Assembly: GCF_001544555.2 (NCBI RefSeq)
Contig: NZ_FCOK02000003.1
Location: forward strand, 1-64,000
DNA: 64,000 nt
Source of the DNA: Caballeronia udeis
Lineage (GTDB): Bacteria > Pseudomonadota > Gammaproteobacteria > Burkholderiales > Burkholderiaceae
Direction: 5' to 3'
This document shows, piece by piece, positions 17,968 to 29,852 of this stretch (positions are counted from its first letter, which is position 1; every line of letters begins with the position of its first letter). The position numbers and the translations under genes are program-made. The notes beneath the pieces were generated by a model. It was not told the origin of the DNA. It made no database searches and saw only the letters and a list, made by a program, of their open reading frames with translations.

Positions 17968-18954
17968 CTATTCATTCAGCGCCACGACCGACTGATCGAT
18001 CGCGCCGAAAATCGACTTGCCGGCTTCGTCGAATATTTCGATCTTCACACTGTCGCCGAACTTCATGAACTCTGTTGCGGGCGCACCGTGTTCGATGGTC
18101 TCCAGGCAACGTTTCTCGGCGATACAGCAATAACCCCGCTTCGTGTCCTTGTTGGAAACCGTGCCCGAACCGACGATCGATCCCGCGCGCACATTGCGGG
18201 TCTTGGCCGCGTGCGCGATCAGCTCGCCGAAGTTGAACACCATGTCCGTGCCGCAATCGGGCTGGCCGACTTTCTTGCCGTTCCAGTGCACGATCATCGG
18301 CCTATGCACACGGCCTTCGCGCCACGCGTCGCCCAGTTCGTCGGGCGTGACCGCAACCGGTGAAAACGCGGTGGCCGGCTTGCCCTGGAAAAAGCCGAAG
18401 CCTTTGCCGAGTTCCGCGGGAATCAGGTTGCGCAGCGAGACGTCGTTGACCAGCATCAGGAGGCGGACGTGCCTGAGGGCATCAGCGGGTTTGACGGCCA
18501 TCGGCACGTCGGTGGTGATCACGGCCACCTCGGCTTCGAAGTCGATGCCATAGGCCTCCGACGCACACACGATATCGTCCGTGGGTCCGAGCAGATCGTC
18601 GCTGCCGCCTTGGTACATCAAGGGATCGGTCCAGAACTCGGGCGGCATTTCCGCTTTGCGGGCGCGTCGCACGAGTTCGACATGGTTCACGTAAGCCGAG
18701 GCGTCCGCCCACTGGAACGCACGGGGAAGCGGCGCCATGCAGGCTTTGGGATCGAAGGCGAACGAGTGGCGCGCGCGGCCCTGGTTCAGCGAATCCGAGA
18801 GATCCAGCAACTGCGGCGCGTAAAAAGTCCAGTCGTCCAGCGCGCGTTGCAGCGTCGGCACGATCGCGTCGGCAATGGCCGCCGTGCGCAAATCACGCGA
18901 TACAACGACCAGTTGGCCGTCGCGCGTTCCGTCCTTCAGCGTGGCAAGTTTCAT
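17968..18954 (-). CDS. fumarylacetoacetate hydrolase family protein
   Basis: A 328-aa enzyme of the FAH superfamily, which cleaves C-C bonds in beta-dicarbonyl substrates at the end of aromatic degradation. Visible conserved parts are DDIVCASEAYGIDFEAEVAV, with the metal-binding acidic residues, and RAGSIVGSGTVSN near the C-terminus. The longer N-terminal domain (about 90 residues) places it with the fumarylacetoacetase group rather than the short isomerase/hydrolase group. It begins the minus-strand set and is divergent from the IclR regulator gene, which probably controls it. Confidence 0.87.
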   Translation of the reverse strand: MKLATLKDGTRDGQLVVVSRDLRTAAIADAIVPTLQRALDDWTFYAPQLLDLSDSLNQGRARHSFAFDPKACMAPLPRAFQWADASAYVNHVELVRRARKAEMPPEFWTDPLMYQGGSDDLLGPTDDIVCASEAYGIDFEAEVAVITTDVPMAVKPADALRHVRLLMLVNDVSLRNLIPAELGKGFGFFQGKPATAFSPVAVTPDELGDAWREGRVHRPMIVHWNGKKVGQPDCGTDMVFNFGELIAHAAKTRNVRAGSIVGSGTVSNKDTKRGYCCIAEKRCLETIEHGAPATEFMKFGDSVKIEIFDEAGKSIFGAIDQSVVALNE

Positions 18955-19233
18955 AAAGCGTTTGTACGTTTAGTGACGATGGAGGAAATCTATTTTACGA
19001 TGGTGAATCATGTCGGGGCGGTTTTGGGATAATTCGGGCTGGTACGGTGAATGGTTCGCTGCGTTTGCCGGTTTGTTTTCAGGGCTGGCGAACGTCCGTT
19101 TTGAGCGGTGATGGCGTTTGCGGCTTGCCGTTGCACGTGGGCCCCCTGGCTGCTTACCGCTGCTATCAAGGCCGCTCATGCGCCCGACCTAACCTCGTTT
19201 TGTGAACCGGCTCGCGCCGTCATCAATTTCCCC
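18955..19233. promoter_or_regulatory. divergent promoter region between FAH-type gene and iclR-type gene
   Basis: This 279-bp stretch must carry the promoters of both divergent genes. IclR regulators usually bind such shared regions. I do not see a clear inverted repeat; short AT-rich parts near 18985-19010 could be the promoter of the catabolic genes. Confidence 0.35.
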
Positions 19234-20106
19234 ATGCCCTCTTCCAGCCGTCCTGCTTCGCCCACGCTGCCCGGATCCGAACAGGTCGAAGCCGACGATA
19301 CCCTCGATCTGGCAGATTCCTCCGACTCAACCGACACCGCCGAGGAAAAGTCCCGCTCCGGCATCCAGTCGATCGAGGTCGGCTTCCGCCTGCTCGATGT
19401 GCTGACCAACGAGCCACGCGCGATGATGCTGCGCGATCTCGCCCAGCGCGCCGGCATGAGCCCGGCGAAAGCGCATCGTTATCTGGTGAGTTTCCTGCGG
19501 CTTGGCGCGGTCTCGCAGGACCCGGTGTCCGGGCGCTATGAACTCGGTGGTTTCGCGTTGCAGATGGGTTTGGCGCGGCTTGCCCGGGTGGACGGCGTGA
19601 AGCTCGCACGCATCGCGCTGACGGGATTGCGCGACCGGCTGGACCTGACGGTGGGGATCGCGGTGTGGGGCAATCAGGGGCCGACGGTCGTGCACTGGAT
19701 GGAATCGAGTTATCCGGCGAAGGCGGCGTTGAAACTGGGCGATGTCATGCCGCTGTTGACATCGGCGACGGGTTTGCTGTTTGGCGCGTGGCTACCGCGC
19801 AGCAAGACGCAAGCGATGCTTGATCGCGAACTTGCCGCCACGCGCCAGTCGATGGCGGATATCGAACCTGTGTTCGCCGAGATCCGCGCGCACGGCGCGG
19901 CGCGGGTGGAGGGCATGTTGCTGCCGACCATCCATGCGTTCTGCACGCCGGTGTTCGACTCGACCGGCGATCTCGCGCTCGGACTGATTGCGCTCGGCCA
20001 CGAGGGATCGTTCGATACCCGCTGGGGCGGCGAAATTGACACTGCGTTGCGCGAGTGCGCCGGGCAGCTTTCTTACGAACTCGGGTACAAACCGGGCGAA
20101 CGGTAA
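19234..20106 (+). CDS. IclR-family transcriptional regulator
   Basis: A 290-aa DNA-binding protein. After an acidic, low-complexity N-terminal arm of about 45 residues comes the IclR winged helix (IEVGFRLLDVLTNE... MLRDLAQRAGMSPAKAHRYLVSFLRLG) and the effector domain with LLTSATGLLFGAWLP and a C-terminal LALGLIALGHEGSF. It probably responds to an intermediate of the pathway encoded by the divergent FAH-type, binding-protein and hydratase genes. I chose the ATG at 19234; earlier in-frame starts add sequence unlike the family. The acidic arm is unusual in length. Confidence 0.85.
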   Translation: MPSSSRPASPTLPGSEQVEADDTLDLADSSDSTDTAEEKSRSGIQSIEVGFRLLDVLTNEPRAMMLRDLAQRAGMSPAKAHRYLVSFLRLGAVSQDPVSGRYELGGFALQMGLARLARVDGVKLARIALTGLRDRLDLTVGIAVWGNQGPTVVHWMESSYPAKAALKLGDVMPLLTSATGLLFGAWLPRSKTQAMLDRELAATRQSMADIEPVFAEIRAHGAARVEGMLLPTIHAFCTPVFDSTGDLALGLIALGHEGSFDTRWGGEIDTALRECAGQLSYELGYKPGER

Positions 20107-20288
20107 GGCCTGAGGATTGCGTGATGTTTCACGAGCGCGGAACATCGCGGCGTGCCCCTGAGTCATATGCGTTTCGTGCGCGTTTCGCTTGGTCCTTTGA
20201 TCACTCGCGTTCTGTCATGATTGTTGCGGATTATTCTCCTGGCAGCGCTTCGCCGCTTGCCTGACCACGCGCGTTTCCGAGCTAGCCG

Positions 20289-21515
20289 ATGCCGTTCTTC
20301 CCGCTTCGCCGCCGTCGTGCCGTTTTTGGCGCATCGTCCGACAATTTGCCCGCCGACCATTCGCTTCGATGGGTCGTGTGGCTGGCCGTGCTGCTCGTTG
20401 TACTGGCACTGCATTGGGCCGCCGGTCGATGGATGGAGAGGAACCGGAGCGCCTCGAATCCGGAGCCGGCTGAACATGTCCCGGTGCAGGTCGAGTTGCT
20501 GACGCCCAAGCCGATAGCGCAGGCGCCAACGCCTCCCGCACCGCCTCCGCCCGCACCCAAACCGAAGCCCAAGCCGGTGAAGCAGGCCGAACCCACACAC
20601 GCCATCACAACAGCGCAAACTGAACAGGCTCAACAGGCAGCTCAGGCAGCTCAAGCGGCTCAAGCGGCTCAAGCCGAGCTAGCAGCCCAAGCAGCGGCTC
20701 AAGCCGCTGCGAAAGCGGCAAGCGACGCCGCGGCCTCTCAAGCAGCGGCGGCGGCCGCAGCCGCCGCAACCGGCGATAAATTCAGCGTCCCGCCCTCGGG
20801 CGAACTTCGCTACGACACGCGGATCAATGGCGTGATGAACCAGGTCGGCAATATCCACTGGATCAACGACGGCCAGCATTATGAAATGGTCGTGTCCATT
20901 CCCTTGCCGTTCGTCGGACCGTATGTATATTCCAGCAAGGGCCATATCGATGCTTTCGGCATTGCACCCGAGCAATACTCGGAGCAGCGGGGCCGGCGCG
21001 CCGCCGACATCACCGTCTTCGATCGCACCACGAAGCAACTGGTCTACACCAAGACGCCGAACAACCAGCCACTTGCCGATGGTGCGGAAGACCGCTTCAG
21101 CGTTGTCATGCAGTTGTCGAGTCTGGTGCGCGGTTCGCCCGACAAGTACAAGCCCGGCGTAGTTCGTCAATTCAGTGTTGCCGATAACGACAGCAACGAG
21201 ATCTGGCCGATAGAAACCGTCGGCGATGAAAACGTCCAGACCGCCGACGGCAACGTACAGGCTCGCCATTTCACGCGCCTGCCCCGACGCGAGGGCGATC
21301 GCCGGCGTCTCGAAATCTGGCTCGCACCCGACCTGGGCTGGCTGCCGGTGCGTATCCTGCAGACGGAGCCGAACGGCATGCAGATCGAAATGCTCTGGCG
21401 CGGCAAGCTGCAGCCACCGTCGGCCACGCCGGGTCAATCCGGTGCAGGCACGCCGGATGCGTCTGAAGAAACAACAGAAACAACACCCGCCGCGCCTGGA
21501 TCCGACAAACCCTGA
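20289..21515 (+). CDS. DUF3108 protein with TonB-like N-terminus
   Basis: A 408-aa envelope protein. Residues about 29-50 form one membrane helix (WLAVLLVVLALHWAAGRWM). Next come a Pro-rich stretch (PPAPPPPAPKPKPKPVKQ) and a long Gln/Ala repeat (QAAQAAQAAQAAQ) that read like TonB or TolA linkers, and then the DUF3108 domain from about residue 165 (GELRYDTRINGVMNQVGNIHW). The C-terminus is again low-complexity. DUF3108 proteins are periplasmic and of unknown function. The repeat is encoded by near-identical GCTCAA units and may vary in number between strains. Confidence 0.8.
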   Translation: MPFFPLRRRRAVFGASSDNLPADHSLRWVVWLAVLLVVLALHWAAGRWMERNRSASNPEPAEHVPVQVELLTPKPIAQAPTPPAPPPPAPKPKPKPVKQAEPTHAITTAQTEQAQQAAQAAQAAQAAQAELAAQAAAQAAAKAASDAAASQAAAAAAAAATGDKFSVPPSGELRYDTRINGVMNQVGNIHWINDGQHYEMVVSIPLPFVGPYVYSSKGHIDAFGIAPEQYSEQRGRRAADITVFDRTTKQLVYTKTPNNQPLADGAEDRFSVVMQLSSLVRGSPDKYKPGVVRQFSVADNDSNEIWPIETVGDENVQTADGNVQARHFTRLPRREGDRRRLEIWLAPDLGWLPVRILQTEPNGMQIEMLWRGKLQPPSATPGQSGAGTPDASEETTETTPAAPGSDKP

Positions 21516-21685
21516 TATTGGTTCGACGGAACGCAGGCCGGGCCAAGATCAGGCAAACCCGGACGAAGACCCGAACGGGGTAAAGATTCGACGAAAAACT
21601 CCGTTAAACAGGTGACTTCGGAGCGTGCGCAAATGGGTGAGGATGGTTCGATCCCGAACTGAAACCGCATCCCAACGGGGCCAGT

Positions 21686-21754
21686 ATGAAAGTGACGATT
21701 AACGGTATCGAAACGCGGTATGTTCTCTGCAACGAAGGCGGAGCCTTTGACTGA
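21686..21754 (+). pseudogene. N-terminal remnant of an alpha/beta hydrolase gene
   Basis: The 22 codons read MKVTINGIETRYVLCNEGGA and then stop. This matches the typical first strand of 3-oxoadipate-enol-lactonase-like hydrolases (M-x-V-x-NG-x-x-T-x-Y), but nothing after the stop continues the fold in any frame I checked by eye. It is best read as the left-over start of a deleted gene. A chance match cannot be ruled out at this length. Confidence 0.35.
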
Positions 21755-21992
21755 CGCCGCTCATCATCTGTCGGGTGAGGCGGGCCCGGAAGTGGTTGAA
21801 TAGGCGGGTGTAGGTAAGCGATTTGGTTGTACGTACATCGATTGAAGGGTTCGCGAGAGTCGCTGACGCAAACCCCGATTTCGATGTGAGAAAAAGCAGA
21901 ATGGCATAGATTAAAACGATCACACTGATAGCTGCAGGCCGGCACGTTGCCGGTTGCCACTCAGGCAGACGAAAGTGGTGGCGGATTCAATC

Positions 21993-22097
21993 ATGGATGC
22001 AAGATTCGAAATACTTGACGCGGCACATCTGTCCCCAGTAGAAGAAACACAGCGTTTCAGGGCACTTCTGGAAACATTTATGCGGGAGAATGTCTAA
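21993..22097 (+). CDS. possible 34-aa protein
   Basis: A short open frame starting MDARFEILDAAHLSPVEETQ and ending RENV. Amino-acid composition is protein-like and a plausible fragment of a helical protein, but no ribosome site is clear (GAAAGTGGTGG lies in front) and I do not recognise a family. It precedes the DUF3567 gene by 120 bp on the same strand. It may be a fragment of a lost gene. Confidence 0.25.
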   Translation: MDARFEILDAAHLSPVEETQRFRALLETFMRENV

Positions 22098-22216
22098 CAA
22101 AGGTCCTCGATGGGCTTTCGGACTCAACGTCGAGGCCACCCCTTGAATTCCAACCCAAACGCTCAATGTAAGACGGTGAAACGCCTTACGGGCAAACAGG
22201 AATAAGGAGTGTCGCC

Positions 22217-22474
22217 ATGCAAATGATCTACAACAGCCCTAACTATTGTGTAGTCGAATTCCCGCCGCAGGACAATCATCTCGCGATGAAAGCGGGGGGT
22301 TACGAGATCGTGGACAAGACTATGCAGCGCGAAATTTTCATTGATGGCGCGCTCGCGGCGCGTTTTCGCGAGCATGTCCAGAAGTTGATGCAGGAAGAAC
22401 AATCGTTGGAGGACGTGGACGAGTTTCTCGGCCAGTTCGACATCTTGATGAACCAGCCGGTGATCCTCCACTAA
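22217..22474 (+). CDS. DUF3567 (BTH_I0359-type) protein
   Basis: An 85-aa cytoplasmic protein of a betaproteobacterial family without known function. The N-terminal MQMIYNSPNYCVVEFPPQ and the segment GGYEIVDKTMQREIFIDGAL are its hallmarks; the C-terminal half is helical and acidic. The start is preceded by AATAAGGAGTGTCGCC, a strong ribosome site. A terminator follows at 22531-22563, so it forms its own transcription unit. Confidence 0.88.
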   Translation: MQMIYNSPNYCVVEFPPQDNHLAMKAGGYEIVDKTMQREIFIDGALAARFREHVQKLMQEEQSLEDVDEFLGQFDILMNQPVILH

Positions 22475-22530
22475 CTCCGGATCCCGGTTGTATCCTGACC
22501 AAGCGGTAAGAACGCCTAGCGACACCCTCC

Positions 22531-22563
22531 AAAACCCCGCCACCTTCGTGGCGGGGTTTTTTT
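22531..22563 (+). terminator. Rho-independent terminator after DUF3567 gene
   Basis: Perfect 9-bp arms CCCCGCCAC and GTGGCGGGG close a CTTC tetraloop and are followed by seven T residues. The A-run in front would let it also act on the minus strand, but no minus-strand gene ends here. Confidence 0.92.
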
Positions 22564-22665
22564 GTTCATGAAGCTTGATTGGCCGCTGTTTTGGAAAGCG
22601 CCATAAGAAAGCGTTCGCGCCCTACTACAGATACAATGTTGGGCTATTTCAGCCTGTTTGGAGCC

Positions 22666-23751
22666 ATGTCAATCATGAATCCGTCCGCTATCGTTGACGC
22701 ATCGAAATCTGCCGCAGAGCGCCGCCCGTACACGCGCGGCGCAGTGTTGCCTGCCCTTTTGCAACAGCGGATTCTTATTCTCGACGGCGCGATGGGCACC
22801 ATGATCCAGCGCTACAAACTCGACGAAGCCGCGTATCGCGGGGAACGTTTTGCCGATTATCCCCGCGATATCAAGGGCAATAACGAGCTGTTGTCGATCA
22901 CGCAGCCACATGTGATTCGTGAGATTCACGACCAGTATCTGGCTGCCGGTGCAGACATTCTCGAGACGAACACCTTCGGCGCAACGACCGTGGCGCAGGC
23001 CGATTACGGCATGGAATCGCTGGCGGTTGAAATGAACATGCAGTCGGCGAAGCTGGCGCGCGAGGCTTGCGACAAGTACTCCACGCCGGACAAGCCGCGC
23101 TTTGTCGCGGGTGCTATCGGGCCGACGCCCAAGACCGCGAGTATCTCGCCGGATGTCAACGATCCTGCCGCGCGCAACGTGACCTTCGACGAACTGCGCC
23201 AGGCGTATTACGAGCAGGCGAAGGCGCTGATGGATGCCGGCTGCGATCTGTTCCTTGTTGAAACCATCTTCGACACCTTGAACGCAAAGGCCGCGTTATT
23301 CGCGCTCGACCAGTTGTTTGAAGACACGGGCGAACTGCTGCCTATCATGATCTCGGGCACCGTGACCGACGCGTCGGGGCGGATCCTGTCGGGGCAGACG
23401 GTCGAGGCGTTCTGGAACTCGCTGCGTCATGCGCGGCCGCTGACGTTTGGTTTGAACTGCGCGTTGGGCGCGGCGCTGATGAGGCCGTATATCGCTGAAT
23501 TGTCGAAGCTCTGCGACACGTACGTGTCGTGTTATCCGAATGCGGGTTTGCCCAACCCGATGAGCGATACCGGCTTCGATGAAACACCCGATGTCACGTC
23601 CAGCTTGTTGAAGGAATTCGCGCAGGCGGGACTGGTGAATCTGGCGGGCGGGTGTTGCGGAACGACGCCGGAACATATCGCGGAAATCGCGAAGGCGCTG
23701 GCCGATGTGAAGCCAAGGAAGTGGCCATCGCATTATCGTGAAGCCGCCTGA
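22666..23751 (+). CDS. metH: methionine synthase, homocysteine-binding half
   Basis: A 361-aa protein equal to the N-terminal homocysteine S-methyltransferase domain of cobalamin-dependent MetH. It has [19 protein letters not shown] at the start of the barrel and the zinc ligands in FGLNCALGA and [11 protein letters not shown]. It delivers the homocysteine thiolate to methylcobalamin held by the second half, encoded 65 bp downstream. The two-protein arrangement is normal in Burkholderiaceae. The start may be the ATG at 22666 or the one at 22675; a GGAG lies just before. I see no riboswitch in the short leader. Confidence 0.9.
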   Translation: MSIMNPSAIVDASKSAAERRPYTRGAVLPALLQQRILILDGAMGTMIQRYKLDEAAYRGERFADYPRDIKGNNELLSITQPHVIREIHDQYLAAGADILETNTFGATTVAQADYGMESLAVEMNMQSAKLAREACDKYSTPDKPRFVAGAIGPTPKTASISPDVNDPAARNVTFDELRQAYYEQAKALMDAGCDLFLVETIFDTLNAKAALFALDQLFEDTGELLPIMISGTVTDASGRILSGQTVEAFWNSLRHARPLTFGLNCALGAALMRPYIAELSKLCDTYVSCYPNAGLPNPMSDTGFDETPDVTSSLLKEFAQAGLVNLAGGCCGTTPEHIAEIAKALADVKPRKWPSHYREAA

Positions 23752-23816
23752 CTGCCTGACACGACGCCCGAGCCCTTCGACAAGACAATCACGCTGCACC
23801 GCCGCCCAGAGACACC

Positions 23817-26534
<2,718 letters not shown>

Positions 26535-26688
26535 GCAAAAACCGGGTAGGCAAATACCGGGAATCACAAAGACGCAATATTGGCGAAGTCTATTACGGTT
26601 ATTTTGACTTTCCTTACACTCGGAGGGGTGCAAAGGCCGTCTTGGCGGCGGTCACGCATTCCTTCACTCGTCACGGAGAAAGTCGAAA

Positions 26689-26907
26689 ATGATCAAGCTG
26701 ACGCCTGTCCTCGCCGTTGCTGTTGCTGTGCTGTTCACGTCGGGAAGTCCGGCTGCCTTCGCGCAGGGCAACGCCAAGCCGGGCACGGGCGCAAGCTCGA
26801 GCACCGCGTCGAGCTATTCGCCGCCGGTGGTGGAGCACAAGAAAAAGCCCCGCAAGCCGCGTGCGAAAAAAGGCGCGAGCGCGCCGGCATCCGGAGCCTC
26901 GCAATAA
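26689..26907 (+). CDS. small exported basic protein
   Basis: A 72-aa protein with a clear signal peptide (VLAVAVAVLFTSGSPAAFAQ, cleavage after AFA) and a mature part of about 48 residues that is rich in Lys, Arg, Pro, Ser and Ala (HKKKPRKPRAKKGASAP). GGAGAAAGTCGAAA precedes the ATG. No domain is recognised; such short basic periplasmic proteins are common after metH in relatives. A terminator follows. Confidence 0.65.
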   Translation: MIKLTPVLAVAVAVLFTSGSPAAFAQGNAKPGTGASSSTASSYSPPVVEHKKKPRKPRAKKGASAPASGASQ

Positions 26908-26951
26908 CCGCGATTGGCGCCACACCCGGCTCCGTATTCATCGGAACAAAA

Positions 26952-26983
26952 AAACCCGCATCGGCGACGAGGCGGGTTTTTTT
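26952..26983 (+). terminator. bidirectional Rho-independent terminator
   Basis: AAACCCGC and GCGGGTTT pair across a 12-base loop; an A-run precedes and a T-run of seven follows. It serves the small exported protein on the plus strand and can stop transcripts of the DUF1840 gene arriving on the minus strand. Confidence 0.88.
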
Positions 26984-27048
26984 AATACTGACGCCATTGG
27001 TTCGCTTCAGCTAGGCCAATGAGCCAATCCCGCTACGTCGCACGAGGC

Positions 27049-27375
27049 TCACACGCCCCACAGGATGTCGCCTTCCGCCTCATGGGCGAGGCGCATCATG
27101 TCGAGGAACGGGTACGCGCGCTGCGCCAGACCGACCGGAATCTCGTGCGGTTCGTGGCCGGGTTCGCCTTCGTGGAAATGGCCGTCGTGTTCGGCGCGTT
27201 CCTGCTTGTCTGTCGCTACTGCAGACTCAAGCTTCTGGATGCATGCAGGCAGTTCTTCATGCGTAATGACGCCGCGCTCGCCAAGCCGCTTGCCAATGAT
27301 GCCAAGCAGGTAATCAGCAAGGTTGTCGAGCATCTGCACGTCTGGTGCAGCTCTGGTTTTGAATGTGATCAGCAT
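27049..27375 (-). CDS. DUF1840 protein
   Basis: A 108-aa protein. MLITFKTRAAPDVQMLDNLA followed by LLGIIGKRLGERGVI is characteristic of DUF1840, a small proteobacterial family of unknown role. The middle is acidic with His residues (EHDGHFHEGEPGHEPHE). The ATG at 27375 has AAAGGACC in front and matches the family start; an upstream in-frame start is not needed. It is a single gene facing away from argS. Confidence 0.85.
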   Translation of the reverse strand: MLITFKTRAAPDVQMLDNLADYLLGIIGKRLGERGVITHEELPACIQKLESAVATDKQERAEHDGHFHEGEPGHEPHEIPVGLAQRAYPFLDMMRLAHEAEGDILWGV

Positions 27376-27857
27376 GGCAAGGTCCTTTCCCTTTTGTTGG
27401 CCTTTTGTGGCTAATGAGCGAGATGCGCCAAGCGTGGTAACAGCCCAGGCCACCACATCACACGCCGGCGTATTGTTTTAATTCCTGACTTGTTTCCCCG
27501 ACTCGACCCTGATTCGACATATTAGCACCTGCTAAAATCCCGATTTACCCGAGCAAATGTTGCGTCGGTTACAAAACCCCGGTTCTGGCGGCATAGCCGT
27601 AACCGGCTCCGGCTATGCCTCCGGACGCGCATACGCAGTCCTGACCGAGCGTCCAGGGTCTTTTCCCGCGCCCGAACGGGCGTAATGGGTTGAAACTGTG
27701 CGGAAACAGTTGAGCACGCGTCATGTCGGCGTTCGACGCTCAAATCGCACGGTTTTCTCGCGTTGCCGGCGAACACGTGGATTAAAGCCAAGATGTCGAA
27801 GGAACGAAGCATCGCTGCATCGGACCAACAGCCCAATCACCGGATTTAAGAATCAGC
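27376..27857. other. gene-free region upstream of argS
   Basis: The 482 bp between the divergent DUF1840 and argS genes hold no credible gene. A 6-bp inverted repeat TTAGCACCTGCTAA lies at 27522-27535 next to TAAAAT, a possible -10 element for argS. The open frame on the minus strand at 27522-27836 is Arg/Cys-rich with no domain and is probably chance. Confidence 0.45.
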
Positions 27858-29642
27858 ATGCTGCCCGCACAAAAACACACACTCGAAACGCTGCTCGCCG
27901 ACGCGGTCAAGCAGGTCGTACAGGCGTCGCAAGGCGCATCGGAAGCGAACTTTGTCGAGCCGGCCATCGTGCTCGAGCGCCCGAAAGTCGCGGCGCATGG
28001 CGATGTCGCATCGAACGTGGCCATGCAGCTCGCCAAGCCGCTGCGGGCGAACCCGCGGCAACTGGCGCAACAGATTGTCGATGCGGTGCTCGGTTTGGCC
28101 GCAGCTCAGGGTCTGGTCGACGCCGCCGAAGTCGCGGGTCCGGGCTTCATCAACTTGCGGCTGGCGGCATCGGCGAAACAGGCCGTGGTGCCGGCGGTTA
28201 TTGTGGAAGGCGCGCGCTACGGCTACAACGCCCGCGACGAAGGCAAACGCGTGCTGATCGAGTTCGTTTCGGCGAACCCGACCGGGCCGCTGCATGTCGG
28301 ACACGGCCGGCAAGCCACGCTTGGCGACGCACTGGCGAACCTGCTCGGCACGCAAGGCAACGCGGTGCATCGCGAGTTCTACTACAACGACGCCGGCGTG
28401 CAGATCGGCAACCTGGCCATGTCCACGCAACTGCGCGCCCGCGGTTTTGCGCCCGGCGACAAGGAATGGCCGGATAACGCGTACAACGGCGAGTACATCG
28501 CGGATATCGCACGGGGCTATCTGGCCGGCGCGACGGTCGCGGCCAAGGACGGCGCGCCGGTGACGGCGAAGGGCGATGTGGACGACATTGACGCGATTCG
28601 CGTTTTTTCGGTCGCGTACCTGCGCCACGAACAGGATCTGGACCTGACCGCGTTCGGCGTGGACTTCGACCAGTTCTACCTGGAGTCGTCGCTGTATAAC
28701 GAGGGCCGCGTGCAAGCCACGGTCGACGCGCTGATCGCCGCAGGCAAGACCTACGAGCAGGACGGAGCGCTATGGCTGCGCACGACCGACGACGGCGACG
28801 ACAAGGACCGCGTGATGCGCAAGTCCGACGGCACGTACACGTACTTCGTGCCGGACGTTGCGTATCACGTGGCGAAGTGGCAACGCGGGTTCACCAAGGT
28901 CATCAACGTGCAGGGCTCGGACCACCACGGCACCATCGCGCGCGTGCGCGCGGGGCTGCAAGGGCTTGGCATCGGCATTCCGAAGGGTTATCCCGACTAC
29001 GTGCTGCACAAGATGGTCACGGTCATGCGCAATGGCGTGGAAGTGAAGATCTCGAAGCGCGCGGGCAGCTATGTGACGGTGCGCGACCTGATCGAATGGT
29101 CGGGCGGCATGACGCCGGGCGAGGAAGTCGCACCGGATCAGATCGATGAAGAGACCATTCGCCGAGGCCGCGACGCCGTGCGGTTTTTCCTGATCTCGCG
29201 CAAGGCCGACACGGAATTTGTCTTCGATATCGACCTGGCGCTCAAGCAGAGCGACGAAAACCCGGTGTATTACGTGCAGTATGCGCACGCGCGGATCTGC
29301 ACGATCCTCGGCGACTGGAAGACCAAATACGCCGGTAATGCCGACACCCTGCCGAACGTCGATCTTTCGCCGCTCTCGAGCGAACGCGCGATGGCGTTGC
29401 TGAACAAGCTCGCCGAGTATCCGGATATGCTGTCGCACGCCGCCGACGAACTCGCGCCGCACGCGGTCGCGTTCTATCTGCGTGACCTCGCAGGCGAATT
29501 CCACTCGTTCTACAATGCGGAGCGCGTGCTGGTGGACGAAGATGGCGTGCGTAACGCGCGCATTGCATTGCTTGCCGCCACACGGCAAGTGCTCGAGAAC
29601 GGCCTCTCGCTGATTGGCGTGTCGGCCCCCGTGAAGATGTAA
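27858..29642 (+). CDS. argS: arginyl-tRNA synthetase
   Basis: A 594-aa class I synthetase that charges tRNA-Arg. It has the N-terminal Add-1 domain, the HIGH-type motif in [20 protein letters not shown], the KMSK-type region [18 protein letters not shown], and the C-terminal anticodon-binding (DALR) domain ending in [13 protein letters not shown]. Length matches the betaproteobacterial enzyme. The SPOR-domain gene and dsbA follow on the same strand, an order conserved in the family. Confidence 0.97.
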   Translation: MLPAQKHTLETLLADAVKQVVQASQGASEANFVEPAIVLERPKVAAHGDVASNVAMQLAKPLRANPRQLAQQIVDAVLGLAAAQGLVDAAEVAGPGFINLRLAASAKQAVVPAVIVEGARYGYNARDEGKRVLIEFVSANPTGPLHVGHGRQATLGDALANLLGTQGNAVHREFYYNDAGVQIGNLAMSTQLRARGFAPGDKEWPDNAYNGEYIADIARGYLAGATVAAKDGAPVTAKGDVDDIDAIRVFSVAYLRHEQDLDLTAFGVDFDQFYLESSLYNEGRVQATVDALIAAGKTYEQDGALWLRTTDDGDDKDRVMRKSDGTYTYFVPDVAYHVAKWQRGFTKVINVQGSDHHGTIARVRAGLQGLGIGIPKGYPDYVLHKMVTVMRNGVEVKISKRAGSYVTVRDLIEWSGGMTPGEEVAPDQIDEETIRRGRDAVRFFLISRKADTEFVFDIDLALKQSDENPVYYVQYAHARICTILGDWKTKYAGNADTLPNVDLSPLSSERAMALLNKLAEYPDMLSHAADELAPHAVAFYLRDLAGEFHSFYNAERVLVDEDGVRNARIALLAATRQVLENGLSLIGVSAPVKM

Positions 29643-29852
29643 TTCCCGCGCCGGGCACTTCCGGCACGCCAGGTGTGTCATACGCCCGGCGTGCAGAAGT
29701 CACGCGGCACGCTTATGACGAGTGAAGACGGCTTGACGACGGGTGCATGATGTAACGCAACACCGCGCAACACAACCACGGGCCACGCCGCGCTTAAGGC
29801 CGCCGTTATAATCGACGGCCATTCAGAAGACTTTTTGCAGGTTATTCATACG

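Larger units (their letters stand above)
21516..22216. other. 700-bp region with gene fragments only
   Basis: No full gene is supported. The stretch holds a 22-codon alpha/beta-hydrolase-like start (21686-21754), a 34-codon open frame (21993-22097), and AT-richer DNA around 21820-21930. Minus-strand frames at 21604-21960 have no family likeness. The region looks like an old insertion or deletion scar. Confidence 0.45.

Noticed and set aside
22564..22665. riboswitch in front of metH (cobalamin or SAH type)
   Set aside because: Only about 100 bases separate the preceding terminator from the start, too few for a cobalamin riboswitch, and I see no SAH-riboswitch core.
27522..27836. 104-codon minus-strand frame upstream of argS
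   Set aside because: Same composition problem, and it occupies the argS promoter region.
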